From: Bacteroidota bacterium
Lineage (GTDB): Bacteria > Bacteroidota > Bacteroidia > Sphingobacteriales > Sphingobacteriaceae
Length of the DNA: 64,000 nucleotides
Assembly: GCA_013287375.1 (NCBI GenBank)
Contig: JABDDX010000001.1
Coordinates: 26,684 to 90,683 of the forward strand
Direction of reading: 5' to 3'
Below the pieces are notes generated by a model that saw nothing but the letters and a program-made list of their open reading frames with translations, was not told where the DNA came from and did not search any database. Positions 1-7,897 of the stretch are shown here, one piece after another; the stretch's first letter is position 1, and each line of letters starts with the position of its first letter. The position numbers and the translations under genes were made by a program.

Positions 1-405
1 TTTAATCGCCAGCACCAGGATGTACGCACCGCAAATGGTGTTGATTATGGCGACCTTCCTGACTTTGTAGATTACAACTATGTACAAAAGGTTGCCCGTA
101 TGAACCTTTCGGTTTTAGCGAATTTAGCCATGGCTCCCGCTGAACCTCAAAATGTTGGTGTAGTTACCAGCGACCTCACTAATAAAACTGTTTTAAAATG
201 GGATGCTCCAAAAACAGGGAAAAAGCCTACCGGCTATTATGTGCTTATGCGCGAAACGATCAGCCCGTACTGGCAGGAAAAATATTACGTTACTGATACC
301 ACCGCCACGCTGTATTACTCAAAGGATAACTACTTTTTTGCTGTACAATCGTTAGATGCGGATGGACATGAGAGTCTGCCGGTATTTCCAAAGCCAATAC
401 GGTAG
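1..405 (+). CDS. M28-type peptidase, C-terminal end (5' truncated by the window)
   Basis: The reading frame is open from base 1 to the TAG at 403-405 (134 codons), so the start lies upstream of the window. The first ~40 residues (through DFVDYNYVQKVARMNLSVL) resemble the last helix of the M28 zinc aminopeptidase fold in Bacteroidota secreted peptidases. Residues ~45-130 look like one fibronectin-III/Ig-like beta domain (TVLKWDAP...GYYVLMRE...YFFAVQSLDADGHES). The metal ligands would be upstream, so catalytic integrity cannot be judged. Family assignment rests on a short tail and is moderately secure. Nothing follows on this strand until the SDR promoter ~50 bp downstream. Confidence 0.6.
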   Translation, partial: FNRQHQDVRTANGVDYGDLPDFVDYNYVQKVARMNLSVLANLAMAPAEPQNVGVVTSDLTNKTVLKWDAPKTGKKPTGYYVLMRETISPYWQEKYYVTDTTATLYYSKDNYFFAVQSLDADGHESLPVFPKPIR

Positions 406-455
406 TACAATTTGTTTTTAATGTTTATGACATTGCCATTACCACTTAAATCCGC

Positions 456-539
456 TTGATACAAAACGTATCATTCTTTCCCACTTCTGTATAAATCCAC
501 CCCGTGGATTGCCCATAGTTTTGTATCAACATTAAAAAA
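456..539 (+). promoter_or_regulatory. Promoter and dyads upstream of the SDR gene
   Basis: TAGTTTTG at 526-533 fits the Bacteroidota -7 box TAnnTTTG and would start transcription a few bases before the ATG at 548. A perfect 7-3-7 dyad AATCCACCCCGTGGATT (494-510) covers the -33 area, a usual repressor or activator position. TTGATACAAAA (456-466) and TTTTGTATCAA (529-539) form an inverted pair flanking the promoter, and TGATAC-N5-GTATCA (457-473) is itself a dyad. The AraC-type regulator two genes down is the obvious candidate ligand, but AraC proteins usually prefer direct repeats, so this link is inference. Confidence 0.5.
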
Positions 540-547
540 ACAAAGCA

Positions 548-1366
548 ATGGCAAAAACAATTTTTATTACAGGAGCTTCCCGTGGATTCGGGAAAATATG
601 GGCAGAAGCATTTTTAAAACGTGGCGATAAAGTAGCCGCAACTGCAAGAAATTTAGATACGTTAAATGATTTGGTAGCCACTTATGGTGATGCCATATTA
701 CCGATACAATTAGATGTAAACGACAGAGCAGCTGGCTTTGCCGCTGTTAAAAAAGCAAAGGAAGCATTTGGGAGTATTGATGTGCTGATCAACAATGCAG
801 GCTTTGGTTTATTTGGCGCGATTGAGGAAACAACAGAAGAACAAGCCCGCCAACAGATAGAAACCAATGTATTCGGCTTATTATGGATAACCCAGGCTGT
901 ATTGCCGATTATGCGCGAGCAAGGCCATGGCCACATTATCCAGGTATCAAGTGTATTGGGTGTGGCTACTTTACCGGTATTGGGTATCTACAATGCATCC
1001 AAATTCGCGGTTGAGGGTTTAAGTGAGACATTGGCTGCCGAAGTAAAAGGTTTCGGCATTAAAGTTTCATTGATAGAGCCTAATGGATTTTCAACTGATT
1101 GGGCAGGCGCATCGTCATCTCAAACTGAGCCAATTGAAGCTTATGCAGGTGTTAAAGCAGCCTTCCAGGCAGGGCTTACCGATGATGCATTCGGTAAGCC
1201 TGAAGCAACAACCCCGGCAGTTTTAAAATTGGTTGATAGCGAAAATCCTCCGCTTAGGTTGTTTTTAGGCAAGGTTGCTTATCCATGGGTGAAACAATTG
1301 TACGCAAGCCGTTTAGCCGAATGGGAAGAATGGAGCGAAGTAGCAACTGCAGCTCACGGCCACTAA
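548..1366 (+). CDS. SDR family oxidoreductase
   Basis: A classical short-chain dehydrogenase/reductase of 272 aa, cytosolic, expected to use NAD(P)H on an unknown carbonyl or alcohol. Visible motifs are the nucleotide-binding TGASRGFG (residues 9-16), NNAG (82-85), a catalytic Ser in IIQVSSVLG (~134-135) and the YNASK active site (Tyr148, Lys152). Arg34 (TARN) after beta-2 suggests NADP preference. A Rho-independent hairpin follows at 1387, then an AraC regulator on the same strand; SDR/AraC pairs of this kind are common in Bacteroidota and often respond to reactive or quinone-like compounds. The substrate cannot be read from the sequence. Confidence 0.88.
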   Translation: MAKTIFITGASRGFGKIWAEAFLKRGDKVAATARNLDTLNDLVATYGDAILPIQLDVNDRAAGFAAVKKAKEAFGSIDVLINNAGFGLFGAIEETTEEQARQQIETNVFGLLWITQAVLPIMREQGHGHIIQVSSVLGVATLPVLGIYNASKFAVEGLSETLAAEVKGFGIKVSLIEPNGFSTDWAGASSSQTEPIEAYAGVKAAFQAGLTDDAFGKPEATTPAVLKLVDSENPPLRLFLGKVAYPWVKQLYASRLAEWEEWSEVATAAHGH

Positions 1367-1386
1367 TTAAATTCTATTTTATCGTG

Positions 1387-1420
1387 ACAAACCTATGCCG
1401 ATTTCGGTGTAGGTTTGTTT
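1387..1420 (+). terminator. Hairpin terminator between SDR and AraC genes
   Basis: ACAAACCTA at the 5' side pairs with TAGGTTTGT at the 3' side, with an inner CCG/CGG pair and an ATTT loop, followed by TTTAATTT. It lies 14 bp before the AraC start, so the regulator is transcribed by partial read-through or from a promoter I could not identify. Confidence 0.7.
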
Positions 1421-1433
1421 AATTTATAACATC

Positions 1434-2321
1434 ATGAAACACTTCACCAGCATTGCCGAACTACATAAATACAACGGTTTCCCACCGCCTGAGCACCCGC
1501 TGATCAGCCTTTTTCAATGTAATAAGACTTGCAATATCGGGGATCGGGAGTTTACCTCTGATTTTTATATGATCGGTTCCAAAAAATTGAAATCGGGCGT
1601 GGTTTTATATGGCCGTACTAAGTATGACCATGGCAATGGCTCCATGTCGTTTTATAAACCGAGACAAGTGGTTGAGTTCAGGAATTTGGAGTTTGAGGAA
1701 GATGGCTTCCTGATTTTTATTCACGAGGATTTACTAAACGGACATGTGCTGCATCATGAAATAAAAAAGTATGGTTTCTTTGATTATGAAGCAAATGAAG
1801 CATTGCACTTATCGCCCAGGGAAGAAGAAATAGTGTGGGATTTATTTCACAAAATACAAACCGAATACAACAGCAACCCCGATGAATACAGCCGCGATAT
1901 TATGTTAACACATATCGATTCTATATTAAAATATTCGCAGCGTTTTTATAACAGGCAGTTTATCAACCGTACCGAATTATCAGGCAAAACGGTTTCTAAA
2001 TTCAATAAATCACTGGCAACTTATTTTTCAAATGGTGGATTAGCCAAGGGTTTACCTACAGTAAATTATATGGCCGAGCAGCTTAACCTTTCATCAAGGT
2101 ATTTAAGTGACCTGTTAAAAAAGGAAACCGGCAAAACCGCACTTGAGCTGATCCATATTTATTTAATATCGGAAGCAAAGAACTTGCTAATGGTAGCTGA
2201 TCAAAGCGTATCCGAAATAGCCTATACTTTAGGTTTTGAAAACTTGCCTTACTTTTCAAGGCTGTTTAAAAGGGAAGTAGGCATCAGCCCCAATCAGTTT
2301 AAAAAGCAGCTTTATAATTAA
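1434..2321 (+). CDS. AraC family transcriptional regulator
   Basis: A 295-aa regulator with the Bacteroidota AraC layout: a variable N-terminal cupin-like sensing region (residues ~1-170) and a C-terminal double helix-turn-helix (~195-293). The second HTH reads VSEIAYTLGFENLPYFSRLFKRE followed by GISPNQFKK, the hallmark of the family; the first is MAEQLNLSSRYLSDLLKKETG. It probably controls the upstream SDR gene, whose promoter carries dyads. The 3' end overlaps by 4 bp the 3' end of the convergent drug-exporter gene. Confidence 0.9.
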   Translation: MKHFTSIAELHKYNGFPPPEHPLISLFQCNKTCNIGDREFTSDFYMIGSKKLKSGVVLYGRTKYDHGNGSMSFYKPRQVVEFRNLEFEEDGFLIFIHEDLLNGHVLHHEIKKYGFFDYEANEALHLSPREEEIVWDLFHKIQTEYNSNPDEYSRDIMLTHIDSILKYSQRFYNRQFINRTELSGKTVSKFNKSLATYFSNGGLAKGLPTVNYMAEQLNLSSRYLSDLLKKETGKTALELIHIYLISEAKNLLMVADQSVSEIAYTLGFENLPYFSRLFKREVGISPNQFKKQLYN

Positions 2322-3865
2322 TGATCTGATGATGGGATCACTACTTTCTTGGTCTTATCGCGTTTAGCAACAAATAATAGTAGCGGTAATACAATCGCGA
2401 AGAAGGAACCGATCAGGAAAAAGCCATCCAAATAACTGGAAAACGAGGACTGTTTAACTACCACCAGCTCAATTAACTGCATGGCTTTTTGCTTAGCATC
2501 CAGCAAGCCAAAACCCTTTTGCTGAAATAGTTGGGTATAACCGCTAATGCGCGCAATCGAAATTGGGTTATCCGAAGTGATATGCGTAATTAGATCCATC
2601 CGATGCGAGGCGATACGCCGGGCAACATAGGTATTGATGATGGAGATACCGAATGAGCCGCCCAACTGCCGCATCATGTTATTTAACGCCGTGCCTTGCG
2701 GCATATCTTTTGCTTCCAACGATGAAACGGCAAGTGTACCTAACGGTACGGTTAATAAAGCCATGCCTATCGCCCTAAAAATTAAATTCAAAGTAATATC
2801 TGCTGCCGGTGTTTGCAGGTTGATCCTCGACATTGACCAGTTAAAGTAGATAAAACATAAAAAGCCCAATAAAACAATTAATGCCGGTGATACACCCTTT
2901 TGCAGCAACTTGCCGGTTATAATGAGCGCCAAAACGGCTACGATAGATCCGGGTAGTAATAGCAAGCCCGATTGTGTAGGTGTAAAGCCCAGTAAACGTT
3001 GCGCTACAACAGGAGTTAAGTAGATGGAGGTATACATCCCCATCCCCGTAATAAAAGTGAGTACAGCGGCAATGCTTAATGACCTGAACCTTAAAATATG
3101 CAGGTTGACTACCGGGTTTTTGGTATGCAGCTCCCAGATGATAAAAGCAGTAAGGGATAGCGTTGCCAGCACGGTTAAAAAAGTGATATAACCTGCCGCA
3201 AACCAGTCGTCGGTTTGGCCGCGCTCAAGTACTACCTGTAAGGAGCCGATGCCGACAATTAATAACATAATACCCAGCCAGTCTATCTCCCTGATCTTTT
3301 GTTTGATCGGTTCGTACAAAAAGAACATACAGGAAACCGCCGCGGCTATTCCGATAGGTACATTAATGTAAAATATCCATGGCCATGAGTAATTCTCGGT
3401 AATGTAACCACCTAAAGTTGGGCCAATGGTTGGGCCGATAAAAATACCGATTCCGAATAAGGCGCTTGCAGTTGCTTGTTTTTCCTTCGGGAATAACTCA
3501 TAAACTACTGTTGCCGATACAGATAATAATGCACCACCACCCAAACCCTGTAAAAACCTGAATGCCACCAACTCCCAAATACTCGTGGCATTGCCACACA
3601 TAAATGAGCAAACGGTAAACAGTATAATTGAACCAATATAATAATTACGCCGCCCCAGGTTATTGGCTAAAAAGCTAGTCATGGGGATGATGATCACATT
3701 GGCTATGGCGTAGGAGGTAATTACCCAGGATGTGTCCTCCAAAGTTGCGCCCAAATTACCGCTCATGTAATTAAGGGCTACGTTTACTATGGAAGTATCA
3801 ATCAGTTCCATAATTGCGGCGGCAATTACAGTGATGAGGAGGATTTGTCTTTTTATCGGGCTCAT
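2318..3865 (-). CDS. DHA2 family MFS drug exporter (EmrB/QacA type)
   Basis: A 515-aa inner-membrane proton antiporter with about 14 hydrophobic segments. Family signatures are the N-terminal DTSIVNVALNYM (motif D1), a loop-2 region ANNLGRRNYYIGS (motif A-like), RFLQGLGGGALLSVS (motif B) and GPTIGPTLGGYITENYSWPWIFYINVPIG (motif C, an antiporter hallmark). No HlyD-type adaptor or TolC gene is adjacent, so it may act alone or with partners elsewhere. The upstream region carries two TetR-type operators, indicating drug-inducible expression. No TetR gene is within the window near it. Confidence 0.92.
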   Translation of the reverse strand: MSPIKRQILLITVIAAAIMELIDTSIVNVALNYMSGNLGATLEDTSWVITSYAIANVIIIPMTSFLANNLGRRNYYIGSIILFTVCSFMCGNATSIWELVAFRFLQGLGGGALLSVSATVVYELFPKEKQATASALFGIGIFIGPTIGPTLGGYITENYSWPWIFYINVPIGIAAAVSCMFFLYEPIKQKIREIDWLGIMLLIVGIGSLQVVLERGQTDDWFAAGYITFLTVLATLSLTAFIIWELHTKNPVVNLHILRFRSLSIAAVLTFITGMGMYTSIYLTPVVAQRLLGFTPTQSGLLLLPGSIVAVLALIITGKLLQKGVSPALIVLLGFLCFIYFNWSMSRINLQTPAADITLNLIFRAIGMALLTVPLGTLAVSSLEAKDMPQGTALNNMMRQLGGSFGISIINTYVARRIASHRMDLITHITSDNPISIARISGYTQLFQQKGFGLLDAKQKAMQLIELVVVKQSSFSSYLDGFFLIGSFFAIVLPLLLFVAKRDKTKKVVIPSSDH

Positions 3866-3871
3866 ATATAT

Positions 3872-3958
3872 TATACCAATCGGTATATTTTAAAATGTGA
3901 TTTTGCATAGATATTTCTACCCAGCTCACAAATATACCAATTGGTATATTTTAACAAA
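3872..3958 (-). promoter_or_regulatory. Drug-exporter promoter with two TetR-type operators
   Basis: Operator 1 is a perfect 20-bp palindrome AATATACCAATTGGTATATT (3931-3950). Operator 2 is TATACC-AATC-GGTATA (3872-3887), only 7 bp before the start codon; the two centres are 61 bp apart. On the minus strand a -33-like TTTG (3958-3955) is separated by 18 bp from TATATTTG (3936-3929), a good Bacteroidota promoter, and operator 1 fills the spacer and overlaps the -7 box. Steric repression by a TetR/AcrR protein is inferred. The rest of 3960-4205 is AT-rich; the only structure seen is a TATTAATTAATA palindrome flanked by CCC/AGGG near 4173-4190. Confidence 0.75.
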
Positions 3959-4205
3959 AGATAATGGATGTCAAATGACGTAGCAATGGCAATGAACTCT
4001 GTTTATTCTCAAAAAAACAGATTCAATACGTATCATGTGCTTCCTCGATTTAGCTTTTTTGTAATAATGTGGTGATAATGTAAAAATCGCATTAAATTTA
4101 GCCCGCTGTTACGCATTTATAAGATACATTATAATATAATTGCACCTTATATAACTGACACGTATTACCCCTATTAATTAATAAGGGATCTCCCTTAAAT
4201 TTACA

Positions 4206-6485
4206 TTGATGAAAAAAACACTCATTATTATTTTCGCCTGCTTGCCGCTATTCACTTTTGCACAAGTTGTTAAACAAGCCGATTTGGTTGAATATATAAA
4301 CCCGCTGATGGGTACGGCATCTAAACCCATCATGTCAAACGGTAATACCTATCCTGCTGTTGCTGTTCCCTGGGGGATGAATTTTTGGACAGCCCAAACC
4401 GGTAAAATGGGAAGCGGTTGGCAATACACCTATGATGCGGATAAAATACGCGGCTTTAAACAAACGCATCAGCCTTCGCCCTGGATGAATGATTACGGCA
4501 TGTTTTCTGTATTTCCTGAAACGGGGAAAGTGATCATCGACGAAAATAAACGCGCCAGTTGGTTCTCGCACAAAGCCGAAACAGCAAAGCCTTATTATTA
4601 CAGCGTTTATCTGGCGGACTATAACGTAACAACCGAAATTACACCTACCGAGCGTACTGCAAATTTCAGGTTCACATTTCCTAAAAGTGATAGCTCACAT
4701 ATTTTGATCGATGCTTTTGATAAAGGATCGTACGTAAAGATCATCCCTGAGAAACACGAAATAATAGGCTATAGCACTAAGAATAGCGATGCTGTACCGG
4801 CAAATTTTAAAGATTATTTTGTTATATATATCGATAAAGATTTTACTGCTACTACCTGGCATGATACTGTAACAGACAAAAACTCATTAGAGTATAAAGG
4901 TAATCATGCGGGTGCCATTATCAGCTTTAAGACTATAGATGGCGAAAAGGTACATATGCGCGTGGCTTCATCCTTCATCAGCATTGAGCAAGCCGAACTC
5001 AATTTAAAACGTGAACTTGGGAACGATAGCTTTGATGTTACCGAACAAAAAGCAAAAGCCATCTGGAACAAAACCTTGAACAATGTGCAGGTTGAGGGCG
5101 GCACTATCGATCAGATGCGCACTTTTTATTCCTGCCTGTATCGCATGCTTTTCTTCCCTAACCGTATGTATGAGGTTGATGCCAAAGGGCAGACTGTACA
5201 TTACAGCGTTTACAATGGCAAAATTATGCCGGGCTACCTGTTTGCAGGCACCGGTTTTTGGGATACCTTCAGGGCTTTATATCCATTCCTGAATATGGTT
5301 TACCCGTCCATCGTTAAAGAAATGCAGATGGGCCTGGTTAATGATTATAAAGAGGGTGGCTGGCTGCCGGAATGGTCGAGTCCGGGTTATGCCGATTGTA
5401 TGGTGGGTAATAATTCCGCATCAATAGTGGCAGAATCATATGTGAAGGGACTTCGCGGATATGATATTGAAACCTTGTACAAAGCATTAATACACGGGGC
5501 TAACAATACCGGGCCAAACGCTACCGGCCGTATCGGGGTGGATTATTACAACACATTGGGTTATGTGCCTTATGATGTAAATATTCATGAAAACGCAGCA
5601 CGTACCTTAGAATATGCTTATGACGATTTTTCAATTTATACATTAGGTAAAGCGCTTGGCAAACCGGCATCAGAGATCGACATCTACAAAAAACGGGCTA
5701 TGAACTACAAAAACCTGTTCGACCCTAGTATAAGGTTAATGCGTGGTAAAAATAAAGATGGTTCGTGGGAAACACCTTTTAACCCGTTTAAATGGGGTGA
5801 TGCCTTTACCGAAGGTAATAGCTGGCACTATACCTGGGGCGTTTTTCAGGATGTTCAAGGCTTGATTAATTTAATTGGCGGAAAGCAAAACTTTGTTGCC
5901 AAACTTGATTCGGTATTTACCCTGCCACCAATATTTGACGATAGCTATTATGGCTACACTATACACGAAATACGCGAAATGCAGGTAGCTGATATGGGCC
6001 AGTACGCGCATGGTAATCAGCCTATACAACACATGATCTATTTATATGGTTATGCAGGTGAACCCTGGAAAACTCAATACTGGGCACGCGAAACAATGAA
6101 CCGCATGTATAGGGCAACACCTGATGGTTATTGCGGCGATGAAGATAATGGCCAAACATCGGCATGGTATGTGTTTTCGGCAATAGGTTTTTACCCGGTA
6201 TGCCCGGTTAGCGGGCAGTATGTGCTAGGTGCTCCATTGTTTAAAAAGATCACCATTAATTTGGAGAATGGTAAAAAACTTATCATCAATTCGCCAAAAA
6301 ACAATGCCGATAACAAATACGTTAATAGCATGACTTATAACGGCAAACCGTATGACTTAAACTGGGTTAGTCACCTGGCTTTAATGCAGGGGGCGGTTAT
6401 CAATATGGATATGTCCGCGACACCCAATAAAGTGCGTGGAATAAAAGCTTCGGATGTGCCTTATTCATTATCAAATGATAAATAA
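4206..6485 (+). CDS. GH92 family alpha-mannosidase (secreted)
   Basis: A 759-aa glycoside hydrolase family 92 enzyme, calcium-dependent, inverting exo-alpha-mannosidase (usually alpha-1,2) acting on mannan or N-glycan ends. A signal peptide (first ~19 residues, ending TFAQ) targets it to the periplasm. The N-terminal beta-sandwich begins VEYINPLMGT; GTGFWDTFRALYP starts the (alpha/alpha)6 domain. The catalytic acid Glu sits in FTEGNSWHYTW (~535), the base Asp region is GDEDNGQTSAWYVF (~645). Length is typical. It stands alone, without SusCD next to it, so its substrate source is not evident. It ends at a strong bidirectional terminator. Confidence 0.93.
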   Translation: MMKKTLIIIFACLPLFTFAQVVKQADLVEYINPLMGTASKPIMSNGNTYPAVAVPWGMNFWTAQTGKMGSGWQYTYDADKIRGFKQTHQPSPWMNDYGMFSVFPETGKVIIDENKRASWFSHKAETAKPYYYSVYLADYNVTTEITPTERTANFRFTFPKSDSSHILIDAFDKGSYVKIIPEKHEIIGYSTKNSDAVPANFKDYFVIYIDKDFTATTWHDTVTDKNSLEYKGNHAGAIISFKTIDGEKVHMRVASSFISIEQAELNLKRELGNDSFDVTEQKAKAIWNKTLNNVQVEGGTIDQMRTFYSCLYRMLFFPNRMYEVDAKGQTVHYSVYNGKIMPGYLFAGTGFWDTFRALYPFLNMVYPSIVKEMQMGLVNDYKEGGWLPEWSSPGYADCMVGNNSASIVAESYVKGLRGYDIETLYKALIHGANNTGPNATGRIGVDYYNTLGYVPYDVNIHENAARTLEYAYDDFSIYTLGKALGKPASEIDIYKKRAMNYKNLFDPSIRLMRGKNKDGSWETPFNPFKWGDAFTEGNSWHYTWGVFQDVQGLINLIGGKQNFVAKLDSVFTLPPIFDDSYYGYTIHEIREMQVADMGQYAHGNQPIQHMIYLYGYAGEPWKTQYWARETMNRMYRATPDGYCGDEDNGQTSAWYVFSAIGFYPVCPVSGQYVLGAPLFKKITINLENGKKLIINSPKNNADNKYVNSMTYNGKPYDLNWVSHLALMQGAVINMDMSATPNKVRGIKASDVPYSLSNDK

Positions 6486-6496
6486 ACAAGGTATCT

Positions 6497-6543
6497 ACTA
6501 AACAAAAAAAGCTTGCTGATTCAGCAAGCTTTTTTTGTTTAGT
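6497..6543. terminator. Bidirectional terminator between GH92 and hydroxylase genes
   Basis: A 23-bp perfect inverted repeat with a one-base loop: ACTAAAC, seven A, GCTTGCTGA, then its complement ending in seven T and GTTTAGT. The A/T tracts flank the GC core (AGCTTGCTGA), so it works as an intrinsic terminator for both converging genes. Confidence 0.9.
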
Positions 6544-6555
6544 ATTAATTACAAG

Positions 6556-7515
6556 TTAATTGTAAGCATGATTTACCTCTGATGATGCTAATTGTATCTC
6601 AGGTATTCTGCTTGCTTTTTCAGCGGGTGCTTCTTTATCAATATCAAGTCGTACAACCGGGCCATCGGCGGCAAGCTCACTGCCGGGAACTTTTGATTTA
6701 AATATAGGCCAAAGCAATTGAGCATACCATTGGTCGCCTTCGTAATGAGAGATACCGTAAGCTTTTGGATATTGGCGGGAAATTAACGCTGTACCAAAGG
6801 TAATATCCCACAAGAAAAACATATTCCCAAAATTGCCTTTATAGTAGCCTACGCCATCATCAGTAGTTGCCGCGTGATGCGCATGATGTGTTGCAGGGGT
6901 TGATATTAAACGTTCCAGCACCCAGGCAATAGGATGTAATACTTTGTATTTGTAGAAAGGCTTATCCCACGGAATACTAGAGTGGGCAAGCGTAGTAATA
7001 GTTGATTTAATTACCCTTACCGCGATAGCAGGTATACCCAAACCAAGGTAAACTAATGCTGATGTTAAATATACCTGCGAAAAGAAGAGGGTATAAATAA
7101 GATTCTGACGGCTTGCCATTGCCATACCCATATAACTGGCCGAGTGATGGGTACGGTGAAAACGCCACAACCACGGGATCTCATGATGCAGGCGGTGATA
7201 CCAGTATTGGGTTAAATCGTCGGCAATAGCAATAATGGCGAAGCCCCACAAAAAGGGTACCCATGTAAATACATTTTTAAATCCGGGTAATACAAACGGT
7301 AAAAAGTGCAGCGCAAAGAAAGCGAATACCGGCTGTATAACCAACCGTGGCAATGCAAAGCAGGTAATATCCACCCATCTTTCGTTTTTGGGCCACTTTC
7401 TTTTATATAACCCGAATGAAAATTCGAGTACGCCGATAAAAAATACCAGGAATGGAAATCCAAACCCATTCAGATTCTCCACTATTTTTTTAATGAACTC
7501 AATCGTTGCTTCCAT
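6556..7515 (-). CDS. Sterol desaturase / fatty acid hydroxylase family di-iron enzyme (operon 1)
   Basis: A 319-aa integral membrane oxygenase of the fatty acid hydroxylase superfamily (PF04116). The eight-histidine di-iron ligand set is complete: HRLHH (107-111), HRTHH (120-124), a His near 178 and HHAHH (210-214), between several hydrophobic segments. Members hydroxylate or cleave C-H bonds in sterols, carotenoids, fatty acids or ether lipids. It is the last gene of operon 1 (SusC, SusD, two small proteins, hydroxylase), and its close paralog at 34469 sits at the same place after SusD in operon 2. This pairing suggests it works on the compound imported by SusCD. Substrate unknown. Its 5' end overlaps the 66-aa gene by 17 bp. 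Confidence 0.9.
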   Translation of the reverse strand: MEATIEFIKKIVENLNGFGFPFLVFFIGVLEFSFGLYKRKWPKNERWVDITCFALPRLVIQPVFAFFALHFLPFVLPGFKNVFTWVPFLWGFAIIAIADDLTQYWYHRLHHEIPWLWRFHRTHHSASYMGMAMASRQNLIYTLFFSQVYLTSALVYLGLGIPAIAVRVIKSTITTLAHSSIPWDKPFYKYKVLHPIAWVLERLISTPATHHAHHAATTDDGVGYYKGNFGNMFFLWDITFGTALISRQYPKAYGISHYEGDQWYAQLLWPIFKSKVPGSELAADGPVVRLDIDKEAPAEKASRIPEIQLASSEVNHAYN

Positions 7516-7699
7516 TGTTCAAATTGATTTTGTTGGTTACTGATTTTGTGTTAGCTGCTTTTGGGGTTTTCTTTTCCCATGGTCTTTGGCCGGTTATTGT
7601 AAATGTTAAAAACATTAATGCGATCGGCAGCAGATAGATAAACAGGCTCAGCGCCACGTTTCTTGCTATCCGCTCTTTGGTAGCTTGTTCAATTTTCAT
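7499..7699 (-). CDS. Small single-pass membrane protein (66 aa)
   Basis: No family recognised. Residues ~13-36 form one hydrophobic segment (NVALSLFIYLLPIALMFLTFTITG), followed by a basic, Asn/Lys-rich tail. The start codon overlaps the stop of the upstream 57-aa gene (ATGA arrangement), and the 3' end overlaps the hydroxylase start by 17 bp, so translation of the three is probably coupled. This tight packing is the main evidence that the gene is real. It might be a small subunit or assembly factor of the hydroxylase, but operon 2 has no equivalent. Confidence 0.7.
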   Translation of the reverse strand: MKIEQATKERIARNVALSLFIYLLPIALMFLTFTITGQRPWEKKTPKAANTKSVTNKINLNNGSND

Positions 7700-7869
7700 G
7701 GTTTATTAGTTTTATTAGTTTTTGAAATTTGTTGCTGTGGCTTTGGATCGCCACCTAACGCTTTTTGTGTGACCCATAGGCCACCCGCGATAATGATAAA
7801 AGGCACCAGGGTGATAATAATACCAACCAGGATTTTTTTGCCTAAAATGGATACATCTGATAGTGTCAT
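7696..7869 (-). CDS. Small single-pass membrane protein (57 aa)
   Basis: A 57-codon frame beginning MTLSDVSILGKKILVGIIIT and ending in a Lys/Asn/Thr-rich tail. One hydrophobic helix covers residues ~12-33. The TGA stop overlaps the ATG of the 66-aa gene, and the start lies 28 bp after the SusD stop. Both neighbours have the same plan (short N-terminus, one helix, polar C-terminal tail), so they may form a pair. No family recognised; supported by position and overlap rather than homology. Confidence 0.65.
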   Translation of the reverse strand: MTLSDVSILGKKILVGIIITLVPFIIIAGGLWVTQKALGGDPKPQQQISKTNKTNKP

Positions 7870-7897
7870 ATATAAATTAGTTTTAATGGTTTATGAT

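Noticed and set aside
682-936. Frame opposite the SDR gene
   Set aside because: Antisense shadow of a well-supported SDR; no independent evidence.
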